Origin: Alphaproteobacteria bacterium
GTDB taxonomy: Bacteria; Pseudomonadota; Alphaproteobacteria; SHVZ01
Assembly: GCA_009694025.1 (NCBI GenBank)
Contig: SHVZ01000009.1
Location: 1 to 63,635, forward strand
Reading direction: 5' to 3'
DNA: 63,635 nucleotides
Shown: positions 54,682 to 63,635 of the stretch, in pieces
Layout of the letters: each line of letters begins with the position of its first letter
Numbering within the stretch: the first letter of the stretch is position 1
Position numbers and translations under genes: made by a program
The notes under the pieces: model-generated
The model's input: the letters and a program-made list of their open reading frames with translations, nothing else
What the model was told of the DNA's origin: nothing
The model's database searches: none

Positions 54682-56322
54682 CTAAGCCCGCCGGTCGGCG
54701 CGGATCATGTCCGAGGCCTTCTCGGCGATCATCATCGTCGGCGCGTTGGTGTTGCCCGAGGTGATCGTCGGCATGACCGACGCATCAACGACCCGGAGGC
54801 CAGCGACGCCGCGAACCCGGAGGCGGTCATCGACGACTGCCTCGGCATCGCGGCCCATGCGGCAGGTGCCGACCGGATGGAAGATGGTGGTGCCGATATC
54901 GCCGGCGGCCAGCGCGAGCTCAGCGTCCGACCGGAGCTGCGGCCCCGGCTTGAACTCCTCGGGCGAAAAGCGGGCAAGCGCCTTCGCGGCGGCGATGCGC
55001 CGGGTCAGCCGGATCGCCTCGACGGCGACGCGCCGGTCGCCTTCGGTCGCCAGGTAGTTCGGCTGGATCGCCGGCGCCGTCCTCGCGTCGGCATCGCGGA
55101 TGCGCACATGGCCGCGGCTCTCCGGGCGCAGATTGCAGACGGAGGCGGTAAAGGCCGGGAACGGGTGCAGCGGCTCGCCGAAGTGCTCCAGGCTGAGCGG
55201 CTGCACGTGGTATTCGAGGTTCGCGGTCGCCAGCGCCGGATCGCTCTTGGCGAAGCCGCCGAGCTGGCTCGGCGACATGGTCAGGGGACCGCGACGAAAT
55301 AGCGCGTATTCGAGCGCCATGCCGATCCGGCCGAGCAGGCTGCCGGCACGTTCGTTCAGCGTCCGCGTGTTGCCGACCTTGAAGGCGAGGCGGAGCTGGA
55401 GATGATCCTGGAGGTTCTCCCCGACTCCCGGGAGGTCGCGCGCGACCGCGATGCCGTTCTCGGCAAGGAGCCTGCCCGGTCCGATGCCCGAGACCTGCAG
55501 GAGCTGGGGCGAGCCGATGGCGCCGGCGGCGAGGATGACCTCGCCCGTAGCCGCGATGCGCATGGGAATGCCGCGATGGCGAAGCGCGACCCCGACGGCG
55601 CGGCCGTCCTCCAAGAGAAGGCCTTCGGCCTCGGCGTGGGTGAAGACCTTGAGATTGGCGCGTTTGCGCACCGGCTTGAGGAACGCGCCGGCCGTGTTCA
55701 GGCGTACGCCACGGCGCTGGTTGACCTGGAAATAGCCGCAGCCCTCATTATCGCCCCGGTTGAAGTCGGTGGTTTTCGGGATGCCGACCTCGGCCGCGGC
55801 CTCGCGGAAGGCGTCGAGGATCTCCCAGGAGAGCCGCATCTCGTCGACGATCCATTCGCCGCCGACGCCGTGGTAGTCGTCGGCGCCACGCATCTGATGC
55901 TGGGAGCGCTTGAAGTAGGGGAGCACATCCTCCCAGGCCCAACCGGCGTTGCCGAGTTGGCGCCAGTGGTCGTAGTCCCGCGCCTGGCCACGCATGTAGA
56001 TCATGCCGTTGATCGCCGAGCAGCCGCCGAGCACACGGCCGCGCGGGTAGTTGAGAGCGCGGCCGTTGAGACCGGGCTCCGCCTCGGTCTTGAGGCACCA
56101 GTCGGTCTCCGGGTTGTTTTGGGTGTAGAGGTAGCCGACCGGCACGTGGATCCAGAGATAACGGTCGCGACCGCCGGCTTCCAGGAGCGCGACGGACACC
56201 GAGGGGTCGGCGGAGAGCCGGTTGGCCAGCACGCAGCCGGCGGATCCGGCACCAACGACGACGTAGTCGAAGCTCCCCAGGCTCGCGCGCTTGGCGGCGT
56301 CGAGTTTTGTCACATGCCGCAT
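54682..56322 (-). CDS. GMC-family FAD oxidoreductase (choline dehydrogenase-like)
   Basis: This 546-residue flavoprotein oxidises an alcohol. It has the FAD motif VVVGAGSAGCVLANRL near the N-terminus, GMC signature 1 (PRGRVLGGCSAINGMIYMR) and signature 2 (GAIGSPQLLQVSGIGP), and the C-terminal active-site HPVGTCRMG and NTNAPTMMIAE (His/Asn pair). The start ATG at 56322 is chosen; a far longer reading upstream is antisense to the formamidase gene. The gene is divergent from formamidase (198 bp between). The substrate is unknown, and the choline label is only a family resemblance. Confidence 0.92.
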   Translation of the reverse strand: MRHVTKLDAAKRASLGSFDYVVVGAGSAGCVLANRLSADPSVSVALLEAGGRDRYLWIHVPVGYLYTQNNPETDWCLKTEAEPGLNGRALNYPRGRVLGGCSAINGMIYMRGQARDYDHWRQLGNAGWAWEDVLPYFKRSQHQMRGADDYHGVGGEWIVDEMRLSWEILDAFREAAAEVGIPKTTDFNRGDNEGCGYFQVNQRRGVRLNTAGAFLKPVRKRANLKVFTHAEAEGLLLEDGRAVGVALRHRGIPMRIAATGEVILAAGAIGSPQLLQVSGIGPGRLLAENGIAVARDLPGVGENLQDHLQLRLAFKVGNTRTLNERAGSLLGRIGMALEYALFRRGPLTMSPSQLGGFAKSDPALATANLEYHVQPLSLEHFGEPLHPFPAFTASVCNLRPESRGHVRIRDADARTAPAIQPNYLATEGDRRVAVEAIRLTRRIAAAKALARFSPEEFKPGPQLRSDAELALAAGDIGTTIFHPVGTCRMGRDAEAVVDDRLRVRGVAGLRVVDASVMPTITSGNTNAPTMMIAEKASDMIRADRRA

Positions 56323-56520
56323 CGCCCGCCGCCCCGCCTCGCCGAGGCGACGACGAAGCTCGGCGCAATCCAGGGCGCGGTTTCGGCGGAGCCCATGTTC
56401 GCTTGAGACCTCCGGTCTTCTCCCCGATGCTTGGGGCCAGTCCCCGGAACGGTCAAGAGACCTCGCACTCCCCGATCGGCTATCCTTCCCGTCCCGCCCG
56501 CTCCTTCTCGAAGAGACACC

Positions 56521-57465
56521 ATGCCCCGCCACCACGATCTCCCGGCTTCTCCCGCCACGTGCCACTGGGGAGTGTTCTCGTCCGACCTCCCGCCGGTCCT
56601 CAAGATCGCTTCCGGCGACACCGTCACCGTGCATTGCGTGTCCGGCGGACCCGAGACGCTGCCGCCGCCCCCCTTCGAGATCCTGCCGGAACATCCGGAG
56701 ATCCACGCCAAGGTGAAGATGGGCCCAGGCGGCCACATCCTGACCGGACCGATCCATGTCGAGGGTGCGGAGCCGGGCGACACGCTCGAGATCCGCGTCA
56801 AGGACGTGGCGCTCCGCCAGGACTGGGGCTGGACGGTGATCGCGCCCCTCAAGGGCACGCTGCCCGAGGATTTCCCGGTCAGGCGCCGCTGGCATCTGCC
56901 GATCGACCGGAAGGCGATGACGGCGGAGATGCCCTGGGGTATGAAGGTGCCGCTGAAACCCTTCTGCGGGGTCATGGGCGTGGCGCCGCCGCCGATCTAC
57001 GGCCGCGTCGCCACCATCGAGCCGCGCGAGTATGGCGGCAACCTCGACAACAAGGAGCTGGGTGCGGGCTCGACCCTCTATCTCCCGGTGTTCAATCCGG
57101 GCGCGCTGTTTTCGACCGGCGACGGGCACGCCGTCCAAGGCGATGGCGAGGTCTCGATCACCGCGCTCGAAACCGCGGTCTCCGGCACCTTCGAGCTGAT
57201 CGTGCGCAAGGACCTCCGCCTCAAATTCCCGCGGGCCGAAACCCCGACGCACTTCATCGCCATGGGCCTCAACGTCGACCTCGACGAGGCGGCGAAGCAG
57301 GCGCTCCGGGAAATGATCAAGATGATCTGCGAGCGCCTCAATGTCTCGGCCGAAGAGGCCTACATGCTCTCGAGCCTCGCCGTCGACCTCCGCGTCACCC
57401 AGCTCGTCGACGGCAACAAGGGCATCCACGCCATGCTGGCGAAATCTCTGCTCGCCGGCCGCTGA
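56521..57465 (+). CDS. Acetamidase/formamidase family hydrolase
   Basis: This 314-residue protein belongs to the FmdA/AmdA family, which hydrolyses formamide or acetamide to ammonia and the acid. Visible segments are VHCVSGGPETLPPPP, GPIHVEGAEPGDTLE and the mid-protein GGNLDNKELGAGSTLYLPV. The start at 56521 (MPRHHDLPASPATCHWG) is used, since 30 further codons upstream are unlike the family. It precedes an SDR gene by 27 bp, so the two are probably co-transcribed. Confidence 0.9.
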   Translation: MPRHHDLPASPATCHWGVFSSDLPPVLKIASGDTVTVHCVSGGPETLPPPPFEILPEHPEIHAKVKMGPGGHILTGPIHVEGAEPGDTLEIRVKDVALRQDWGWTVIAPLKGTLPEDFPVRRRWHLPIDRKAMTAEMPWGMKVPLKPFCGVMGVAPPPIYGRVATIEPREYGGNLDNKELGAGSTLYLPVFNPGALFSTGDGHAVQGDGEVSITALETAVSGTFELIVRKDLRLKFPRAETPTHFIAMGLNVDLDEAAKQALREMIKMICERLNVSAEEAYMLSSLAVDLRVTQLVDGNKGIHAMLAKSLLAGR

Positions 57466-57492
57466 TCCACCCAAACCCCACCGGAGATACCC

Positions 57493-58263
57493 GTGACCAA
57501 GATCTTTTCCCTCGACGGCAAGGTGGCGCTGGTTACTGGCGCCTCCCGCGGCCTCGGCCGGGCCATGGCGCTGGCGCTCGCCGGCTGCGGCGCCCATGTC
57601 GTCGTCAACGGCCGGAACGAGACCGGCATCGAGAAGACCCGCCAGGCCATCGTCGCATCCGGCGGCAAGGCGAGCGCCATCGCCTTCGATACGACGGATA
57701 TCGCCAAGGCGGACGCGGCGATCGACCGGATCGAGAAGGAACAGGGCCACCTCGACGTCCTCGTCAACAACGCCGGCTACGGCAACGCCAAGACGGCCAC
57801 GGAAGCCACCAACGCCGAATGGAGCGAGATCATCGAGGTCGATCTCAACGCCTGCTTCCGCTTAGCGAAGCGCGCGTCCGTCGGCATGATTCGGCGCGGC
57901 TGGGGCCGGATCATCAACATCACCTCGATCAACGCCCACATCGCCCGCGAGGCGAATGCCAACTACTGCGCCGCCAAGGCCGGGCTCGAGGGCCTGACCC
58001 GCGCGCTCGCGGTCGAATGGGGCGCCAAGGGCGTCACCGTCAACGCCATCGCACCGGGATACATGATGACGCCCGACAACATGGAGACGCCGCTCCGCGC
58101 CGACCCGGCAAAGCGCGACTGGTTCGCCGACCGGACGGCGCTGAAGCGCTGGGGCCAGGCCGACGAGCTCGACGGCGCGGTCGTCTACCTCGCCAGCAAC
58201 GCGTCGGCCTACTGCACCGGCCACGTGCTGATCGTTGACGGCGGCATGAGCGTGAAGATCTAG
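57493..58263 (+). CDS. SDR-family oxidoreductase, gluconate/KDG-like
   Basis: This 256-residue SDR begins at GTG with GGAG 8 bp upstream. It has the cofactor motif TGASRGLGRAMAL, NNAGYG, a catalytic Ser in ITSINAH and the NYCAAKAGLEG Tyr/Lys pair. The C-terminal GHVLIVDGGMSVKI is typical of sugar- or gluconate-type SDRs. It lies 27 bp after the formamidase gene. The substrate is unknown. Confidence 0.9.
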   Translation: MTKIFSLDGKVALVTGASRGLGRAMALALAGCGAHVVVNGRNETGIEKTRQAIVASGGKASAIAFDTTDIAKADAAIDRIEKEQGHLDVLVNNAGYGNAKTATEATNAEWSEIIEVDLNACFRLAKRASVGMIRRGWGRIINITSINAHIAREANANYCAAKAGLEGLTRALAVEWGAKGVTVNAIAPGYMMTPDNMETPLRADPAKRDWFADRTALKRWGQADELDGAVVYLASNASAYCTGHVLIVDGGMSVKI

Positions 58264-58372
58264 GCTTTTCGGTTCCGAAGCGGCTTCAAGCCCTCTAGCA
58301 GCCGAGCCGTGAATCAGGGATCGCGCTGTGGCATCATCCTTAGCGTTGTGAGCTCATCCCGGAGGGCCTTCG

Positions 58373-58927
58373 ATGGACACGACCTGGATCGTCATCGGCA
58401 TCGGCGTCGCGATCGGCCTTTGGCTGATGATGACCTACAACCGCCTGGTTTCGCTCCGAAACCAGGCGAAGAATGCCTGGGCTCAGATCGACGTGCAGCT
58501 GAAGCGCCGCCACGACCTGATCCCGAACCTGGTCGAGGTCGTCAAGGACGCGATGGGCTACGAGCAGGAGACCCTCAAGCAGGTGGTCGCGGCCAGGAAC
58601 GCCGCCGTCAATGCCAGTGGCCCGGCCGAGGTCGGGCCGGCCGAGTCCGCGCTGACGGCGGCAGTGACAAGACTCTTCGCGCTGATGGAGAGCTACCCGC
58701 AGCTCAAAGCCAACGACAACGTCATGCAGCTCCAGGAGGAGCTGACGACGACCGAGAACAAGATCTCCTTCGCCCGCCAGTTCTACAACGACAGCATCAT
58801 GGGACTTAACAACATGGTGGAGTCCTTCCCGGCCAACTTCATCGCCGGCACCTTCGGCTTCGCCACCATGGCGCACCTGGATATCCCGGACGCCGAGCGG
58901 GCGGTGCCCAAGGTCAGCCTCCGCTAG
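58373..58927 (+). CDS. lemA: LemA family protein
   Basis: This 184-residue protein has one N-terminal membrane helix (about 5-21, WIVIGIGVAIGLWLMM), a LemA core with YNRLVSLRNQAKNAWAQIDV and KRRHDLIPNLVEVVK, and a coiled region ending in AERAVPKVSL. A GGAGG site lies upstream of the ATG. It is followed after 9 bp by an M48 metalloprotease, the usual LemA-protease pairing, and acts at the inner membrane. The exact function is unclear. Confidence 0.93.
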   Translation: MDTTWIVIGIGVAIGLWLMMTYNRLVSLRNQAKNAWAQIDVQLKRRHDLIPNLVEVVKDAMGYEQETLKQVVAARNAAVNASGPAEVGPAESALTAAVTRLFALMESYPQLKANDNVMQLQEELTTTENKISFARQFYNDSIMGLNNMVESFPANFIAGTFGFATMAHLDIPDAERAVPKVSLR

Positions 58928-58936
58928 GCCAACCCG

Positions 58937-59938
58937 GTGAGCGTGCCATCTTCGGTGCCCACACCGACCGGTCCGACCCGCACCGATTTCCTTTCGGCCC
59001 AGCGCAGCAACCGGCGGAAGACCCGTTGGCTCCTGATCATCCTGACGCTCATCGCGGCAGGCTTCGGGGCCTCCGTCGGGTCCGTCCTGGAATTCGAGGG
59101 CGGGACCGCCGAGGATGCAATTCGGGCGCTGACCGGCCCGGCGGCGGTCGCCGGCGCCCTCCTTCTGGCCGGCGCCAGCATGGCGTGGAGCGGCATCGCG
59201 CTGGCCTTCGGCGACCGCATGGTGACGGGTATGGCCGGTGCCCATGAGATCAGCCGCGAGGAGGAGCCGCAGCTCCACAACATCGTCGAGGAGATGGCGC
59301 TCGCCGCCGGCCTGCCGAAGCCTAAGGTTCTGGTGATCGAGACCGAGGTCCCCAACGCCTTCGCCACCGGCATGCGCACCAGCCGGGCGGCCATCGGCGT
59401 CACCCGCGGCCTCTTGCAGACCCTCACCCGCTCGGAGCTCCAGGGCGTCATCGGCCATGAGATGGGCCATGTCGCCAATCTCGATACCCGCTACATGACC
59501 GCGGTCAGCGTCACCGTCGGCCTGATCGCTCTGATCGGCAACGTCGCCCTCCGCTCCCTGCAATGGGGCGGCATGGGCCGCAGCCGCTCCTCCGGTTCCG
59601 ACAAGAAGGGCGGCGGCCAGGCGATACTCGTCGTCCTCCTGATCGTCTTCGCCATCCTGGCGCCGATCGCGGCCAAGCTCGTACAGTTCGCCGTCTCGCG
59701 TCAGCGCGAGTACCTGGCGGACGCCACCTCCGTGCAGTTCACCCGCAATCCGGAGGGTCTGATCTCGGCCCTGGAGAAGCTGACCCGGGCGGCCCAGCCC
59801 TTTCCGGGGGTAAGCGGCGCTACCCAGCATCTGTTCATCGTCAACCCGCTCCGGCAGTTCACCAGCCGGACGCCGGCGCTGTTCGCTACCCACCCGGCGC
59901 TGGAGGACCGGATCGCCCGGCTCAAGAATCTCGGCTAG
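58937..59938 (+). CDS. M48 family membrane metalloprotease (HtpX-like)
   Basis: This 333-residue zinc protease has four hydrophobic segments in HtpX-like order (WLLIILTLIAAGFGASVG, PAAVAGALLLAGASMAW, TVGLIALIGNVAL, ILVVLLIVFAILAPI) and the zinc motif GHEMGHVANL with a third ligand Glu in REYLADATSV. It starts at GTG 9 bp after lemA. Substrates are membrane or misfolded proteins in the family; here this is an inference. Confidence 0.93.
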   Translation: MSVPSSVPTPTGPTRTDFLSAQRSNRRKTRWLLIILTLIAAGFGASVGSVLEFEGGTAEDAIRALTGPAAVAGALLLAGASMAWSGIALAFGDRMVTGMAGAHEISREEEPQLHNIVEEMALAAGLPKPKVLVIETEVPNAFATGMRTSRAAIGVTRGLLQTLTRSELQGVIGHEMGHVANLDTRYMTAVSVTVGLIALIGNVALRSLQWGGMGRSRSSGSDKKGGGQAILVVLLIVFAILAPIAAKLVQFAVSRQREYLADATSVQFTRNPEGLISALEKLTRAAQPFPGVSGATQHLFIVNPLRQFTSRTPALFATHPALEDRIARLKNLG

Positions 59939-60048
59939 CGAGCAATGGGCCGCCTACGGCATCATGCCCGGGCGCTATCGGGCGAGCCGGAATGGCTGCT
60001 AAGCTCCGCCCGCCTTTCCCTGCCCCATCCCCGATCCGGAAGATCCCC

Positions 60049-61011
60049 ATGCGCACCATCGTCGGCGCCTATGCCATCTCGCCTGCCGCCACCGCCTGGA
60101 ACGAGGCCGGCGAGAAGGCGCTCTATGACGGCCTCAAGGCGCTGCCGGGCGTCCGCGGACTCGAAGTGCCGTTCACCGGCAAGCTGCACCGCCATGACGA
60201 GACCTGGCTGTTCGCCAACATCGACAAACGCTGGGACTTCGTCGTGACGTTGATCCCGGGCACCATGGGCACCCTGCAGCAAGACAAGGCCTTCGGCCTC
60301 GCTTCCGACGACGCGGCGGGGCGCAAGGCGGCGATCGACTTCGCCCGCCAGGCCCTGGAGGCCGTGGGGCGGCTCAACGCCGCAGCCGGCCGGAACGCCG
60401 TCATCGCCGTCGAGGTCCAGTCGGCCCCGACCCAAGGCGCCGCCGGCGGCAAGGGCTCCGCCGCCGCCTTCGCGGACTCCCTGGCGGAGATCGCCGGCTG
60501 GGATTGGCAGAGCGCACGGATCGTGATCGAGCACTGCGATGCCTTCCGCCCAGGCCACCCGCCGACCAAAGGCTTCCTCACGCTCGACAACGAACTCCAG
60601 GCCATCGCCAAGGCTAACCGCTCGGCCAAGCAACCGATCGGCGTCTCGATCAACTGGGGCCGCTCGGTGCTGGAGACCTACCGGACGGAGACCGCCATCG
60701 AGCACATTAAAAAGGCGCGCAACGCCGGCGCCCTTTCCGGCCTGATGTTCTCCGGCGCCTCCGGCGCCAAGACGCCCTATGGCGCCTGGGAGGACTCGCA
60801 CATGCCGCAGGCCCCGGCGCCGGGCATCGCCAACGCCGCCGAGGGCTCGCTGCTGACCGAGGCGGAGATCAAGGCGTCGCTCGCCGCCGCCGGCCCAAAG
60901 CTCGACTTCGTCGGCGCCAAGATCGCCGTCCGCCCGGTCGATGCGCCGGTGGCAACCCGCCTCGGGCTGATCGGCGACCTGATGAAGCTGATCGACCGCA
61001 CCGCTACTTGA
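60049..61011 (+). CDS. DUF4862 family protein
   Basis: This 320-residue protein matches DUF4862, thought to have a TIM-barrel-like fold: VGAYAISPAA at the start, WDFVVTLIPGTMG, IVIEHCDAF and PIGVSINWGRSV in the barrel, and the C-terminal GLIGDLMKLIDR. The ATG at 60049 has GGAAGA upstream. Its last 8 bases overlap the convergent NIPSNAP gene. No activity is established. Confidence 0.85.
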   Translation: MRTIVGAYAISPAATAWNEAGEKALYDGLKALPGVRGLEVPFTGKLHRHDETWLFANIDKRWDFVVTLIPGTMGTLQQDKAFGLASDDAAGRKAAIDFARQALEAVGRLNAAAGRNAVIAVEVQSAPTQGAAGGKGSAAAFADSLAEIAGWDWQSARIVIEHCDAFRPGHPPTKGFLTLDNELQAIAKANRSAKQPIGVSINWGRSVLETYRTETAIEHIKKARNAGALSGLMFSGASGAKTPYGAWEDSHMPQAPAPGIANAAEGSLLTEAEIKASLAAAGPKLDFVGAKIAVRPVDAPVATRLGLIGDLMKLIDRTAT

Positions 61012-61330
61012 CCGACGAGAAAGCCGTCGGCTGCAGGATCTCGTTGGTGACCTTGGCGATGATCAGGCCGTCCTTCTCGGATTCCGCGCGCTTGGCGATC
61101 CATTCGGGATCGGCGGCGAAGGCGTTCCACTTCGCCTCGCGCTCGGCCAGCGATTCCCAGGCGAGCAGGTAGTAGAGCACCTGGTTGGTCTCGCCGATCA
61201 GCACCGTCCAGAAGCCGGCCTGGCGGATGCCGTGCTTCTCCCAGAGCTTGAGCGTGACGGTCTCGAAGCACTTCAAGAGCGCCGGCAGGCGCCCGGGGAT
61301 GCAGTGGTAGATGCGCAGCTCATGGATCAT
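61004..61330 (-). CDS. NIPSNAP family protein
   Basis: This 108-residue ferredoxin-like dimeric barrel protein starts MIHELRIYHCIPGRLPALLK, with FETVTLKLWEKHG and YYLLAWESLAEREAKWNAF, typical of NIPSNAP. It has no signal peptide. It is the third gene of the minus-strand catabolic operon (PaaK-like ligase, hydratase, NIPSNAP). In bacteria such proteins are often found beside catabolic enzymes; the role is unproven. Confidence 0.88.
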   Translation of the reverse strand: MIHELRIYHCIPGRLPALLKCFETVTLKLWEKHGIRQAGFWTVLIGETNQVLYYLLAWESLAEREAKWNAFAADPEWIAKRAESEKDGLIIAKVTNEILQPTAFSSVK

Positions 61331-61353
61331 CGGGGAAGCTCCGGGTTGCTCGT

Positions 61354-62106
61354 TCAGCGGCGGCCGAACCCGGCGATGCGCCGGGCGGTGTCGGGATCGA
61401 GGAAGGCGGCGATGGTCGCCTCGGTCTCTAGCGTCATCGCCGTGTCCAGGTTGGTGGCGCACTGGATCGCGCGCTTGAGCTCGCGGACGCGGGCGACGGG
61501 CAGCGCCGCGATCTTTGCGGCCATCTCCGTCGCCTCATCGAGCAGCCGACCGCGCGGCACCACGCGCCCGGCGATGCCCAGCTCCTTGGCGCGGGCGGCA
61601 TCGAAGCGTTCGCTCAGCAGCATCAGCTCGAGCGCCTGTTGCCGACCGCAGCGCTCAGGCAGGAGGTAGGTGACGCCGCCGGTGACGAACAGGCCGAGCG
61701 ACAGCTCCGGGAAGAAGCAGCGCGTGTCGTCGGCCATCACCACGAGATCGGCGTTGATCGTCCATTCGAGCCCGCCACCGACCGCCCAGCCGGATGCCGC
61801 GACGATGACGATGTGCGGGCTCCCGACGATCAGCCGGGTGATCGCCTGGATCCGCTCGACGTGGCTCCTCGCCTCGGCTTCGGTCCTGGCCTGGGCCTCG
61901 AACTCCTTCAAGTCGTCGCCGGCGCAGAAGGCGCGGCCGGCGCCGGTCAGGATGACCGAGGCGATGCTGCGGTCGGCGTTGGCGGCAGCGAGCCCTGCCG
62001 CGAGACCATCCAGCAGCGCACCGTTGATCGCATTCAACCGCTCCGGCCGATTGAGGGTCAGCAGCCGATGGCCGGGCGCTTCGGTCGTGAGCACCGTTGT
62101 CGTCAT
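61354..62106 (-). CDS. Enoyl-CoA hydratase/isomerase family protein
   Basis: This 250-residue crotonase-fold protein has the N-terminal LLTLNRPERLNAING, GRAFCAGDDLKEF and oxyanion-region ASGWAVGGGLEWTINAD segments. The second catalytic Glu position (ELSLGLFVTGGVTYLLP) is diverged, so it may be an isomerase, hydrolase or lyase rather than a classical hydratase. It overlaps the ligase gene by 4 bp (ATGA), giving coupled translation. Confidence 0.88.
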   Translation of the reverse strand: MTTTVLTTEAPGHRLLTLNRPERLNAINGALLDGLAAGLAAANADRSIASVILTGAGRAFCAGDDLKEFEAQARTEAEARSHVERIQAITRLIVGSPHIVIVAASGWAVGGGLEWTINADLVVMADDTRCFFPELSLGLFVTGGVTYLLPERCGRQQALELMLLSERFDAARAKELGIAGRVVPRGRLLDEATEMAAKIAALPVARVRELKRAIQCATNLDTAMTLETEATIAAFLDPDTARRIAGFGRR

Positions 62107-63410
62107 GATCCTTCTCCCTCACGGATGACGCGCCGGGTCTTGCCTTCGGTCCGCGGCAGCGAGCCCGGCGCCAGCAACGTGACGGCCGCGGCGACGCCGA
62201 TCTCGCGCTTGACCGCCCTGACGACGGCATCCGCAAGCGCGGGCGTTCCCGCCTCGCCCGGCGCCAGCTCGGCCTCGATCGGCAGCGCATCATAGGGGCC
62301 GCGCCCGGCTAGGCGAATTCGATACTCCGCCGACAGCGGGGCGAAGCTCCCGAGCACGGCTGCCACCGTCGTCGGGAACACGTTGAGGCCGCGCACCACC
62401 ACCATGTCGTCCGAGCGGCCGACGACGCGAAAGCGCGGTGCCTGCCGCCCGCAGGCGCAGCGGTCGAGGCCGGTCAGCACGACGATGTCGCCGGTACGAA
62501 AGCGCGCCAGCGGTTGGCAGACCCGGGCGAGATGAGTCAGGACGAGCTCGCCGGTCGCACCCTCGGCCCATGGCAACGCCTCGCCCGTCTCCGGCCGGAT
62601 CAGCTCCGGCCACAATACGTCCAGCCCAATGAAATGCAGGTCGATCTGCTGCTCGCACTGGCCGGCGAAGTTGCAGAACACGTCGGAGACGCCGTAGTTC
62701 GCGTTCCGCGCCCGGAAACCCCAGACCGACTCGAGCCGCCGGCGGAAGGCCGGATCGTCGAGCCCGGCCTCGCCGCCGAAGAGACCGAGATCGAGGCCGA
62801 GGTCACGGGGCTTCAAGTCGGGAAAATGCTCGGCGATGGTCCGCTCCAGCACCGCTGGATAGGAGGGCGTGCAGGAAATCGCGGTGACGCCGAGCTCCCG
62901 GATCGTGCGGACCAGCTTCTCGCTGTTGCCGACGCCGAAGGGGATCACCGTGGCGCCGGTCGCCTCCAGCGTCGTGTGGTCGGTGAAGCCGCCCATCCAG
63001 AGCTGGTAGTTGAGGCAATGGACCACCCGATGGCCGGGCCCGAGCCCGGCCGCCCCCTGCGCCCGGGCGCCGACGGTCGCCGTGTCGGCGGCATCCTCGG
63101 TGGAGAGCGCCAGGTTCATCGCCTCGCCGGTGGTGCCGGAGGTGCGATGGACGCGCATCGCCTGGCGTGGATCGGCCCGGAGGTAGTCGCCGAAGGGTGG
63201 TGCGTCGCGCTGGCTCGCCCGGAGCATCGCCTTTTCGCTGAGCGGAAGGCTCGGAAGGTCGTCCAGGCGATTGGGTGCACGACGGCCGGCCCAGAGCCGG
63301 CGATACAGGGAGGATTCGGCAATCCAGTCGCGTTGCCGGGACCACTGCGCGTCCTGCCAGGCCCGGAGATCGGCCGAAGTCAGAAAATCGGCCTTCGCGA
63401 GTGTCGCCAT
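62103..63410 (-). CDS. PaaK-like adenylate-forming CoA ligase
   Basis: This 435-residue protein belongs to the phenylacetate-CoA ligase group: HRTSGTTGEAMNLALS (ATP loop), LFGGEAGLDD, YGVSDVFCNF, FRTGDIVVLTG (adenylate motif) and the CACGRQAPRF Cys pair with RVVGRSDDMVVVRG. The C-terminal EGKTRRVIREG supplies the catalytic Lys. It activates an aryl or alkyl acid with CoA, feeding the crotonase-type enzyme translated just after it. The acid is unknown. The 225 bp to the window edge contain no clear gene. Confidence 0.9.
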   Translation of the reverse strand: MATLAKADFLTSADLRAWQDAQWSRQRDWIAESSLYRRLWAGRRAPNRLDDLPSLPLSEKAMLRASQRDAPPFGDYLRADPRQAMRVHRTSGTTGEAMNLALSTEDAADTATVGARAQGAAGLGPGHRVVHCLNYQLWMGGFTDHTTLEATGATVIPFGVGNSEKLVRTIRELGVTAISCTPSYPAVLERTIAEHFPDLKPRDLGLDLGLFGGEAGLDDPAFRRRLESVWGFRARNANYGVSDVFCNFAGQCEQQIDLHFIGLDVLWPELIRPETGEALPWAEGATGELVLTHLARVCQPLARFRTGDIVVLTGLDRCACGRQAPRFRVVGRSDDMVVVRGLNVFPTTVAAVLGSFAPLSAEYRIRLAGRGPYDALPIEAELAPGEAGTPALADAVVRAVKREIGVAAAVTLLAPGSLPRTEGKTRRVIREGEGS

Positions 63411-63635
63411 GCGCGGGCGGGCCCCTTAGCCGACATTCCCCAGATGGCCGGCCGATCCGGCCACCGTGGCGGAAGGATAGGGCCGCCTGAGGCAAGGCGG
63501 AAGCGCGTCGGTGCCATATTTCGTCCGCGGCCCGCTTCTGCCTACGCTCAATCCAGGGCCTTGCCGCCGAAATCGGCTCTTTTGCTCCGTTCGACAGGTT
63601 TTCGGACGCAGTTCTCCCGTTGGTCGGCACGTGCG

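Noticed and set aside
56323-57750. Upstream extension of the GMC gene
   Set aside because: This part is antisense to the formamidase and SDR genes; the GMC protein begins properly at 56322.

Overview
The window is chromosomal DNA from a high-GC alphaproteobacterium, most likely of the Rhodospirillales type; this is inferred from gene content, not from a database match. The indicators are mlaA next to mlaC, a divergent aroK-aroB / xerD locus with accA beside it, an ArsR-methyltransferase regulator with metF and metH, a DUF1285-NUDIX-DUF6111-CCA transferase string divergent from MoxR-DUF58-DUF4159, and a fused hydrolase/OsmC protein. Coding density is very high and many neighbours overlap by four bases (ATGA or GTGA). 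I see no rRNA, tRNA, CRISPR array, insertion sequence or prophage. The only obviously less GC-rich, foreign-looking gene is the partial one at the left edge.

Layout. 1-715: an uncharacterised partial gene with an inverted repeat in front of it. 716-6088 (minus): a three-gene glycan cassette, galE, a glycoside hydrolase/GT2 fusion and an ABC exporter. 6417-6866: a small hypothetical protein. 7061-12426 (minus): a methionine operon, regulator-metF-metH, with an operator-like dyad on the regulator's start codon. 12619-14307 (plus): mlaA, mlaC and a DUF1330 protein. 14315-26649: mostly minus-strand housekeeping and stress genes (hydrolase-OsmC, TauE exporter, amidase, EttA, a nucleotidyltransferase/CBS protein coupled to a membrane DEDDh exonuclease, MarR, SDR, leucyl aminopeptidase, and an anti-sigma/ECF sigma pair).

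26865-37446: a D-serine-dehydratase-like enzyme, accA, xerD, a large exported protein of unknown function coupled to a 53-residue membrane protein, then aroK-aroB-CorC and an EF-G paralogue with a perfect palindrome in its leader. 37478-41609: two tiny ORFs, a nitrilase, a glutamine amidotransferase, hisS, and a decayed LysR fragment. 41619-48913: a membrane protein and the MoxR-DUF58-DUF4159-amidotransferase-like cluster. 48953-51559: DUF1285, NUDIX, DUF6111 and CCA transferase.

51563-63410: a TPR/2-oxoglutarate oxygenase, a GDT1-type Mn2+ exporter behind a well-formed yybP-ykoY riboswitch, two coupled tiny ORFs, a GMC oxidoreductase divergent from a formamidase and SDR, LemA with an M48 protease, DUF4862, and a small catabolic operon (PaaK-like ligase, enoyl-CoA hydratase, NIPSNAP).

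The most useful points for follow-up are the yybP-ykoY element (53872-53943), the dyad controlling the methionine operon (12424-12445), the hydrolase-transferase fusion with its own exporter, several small genes that length-cutoff gene callers miss (31907-32068, 37761-37895, 54111-54242), and the LysR pseudogene at 41203-41609.
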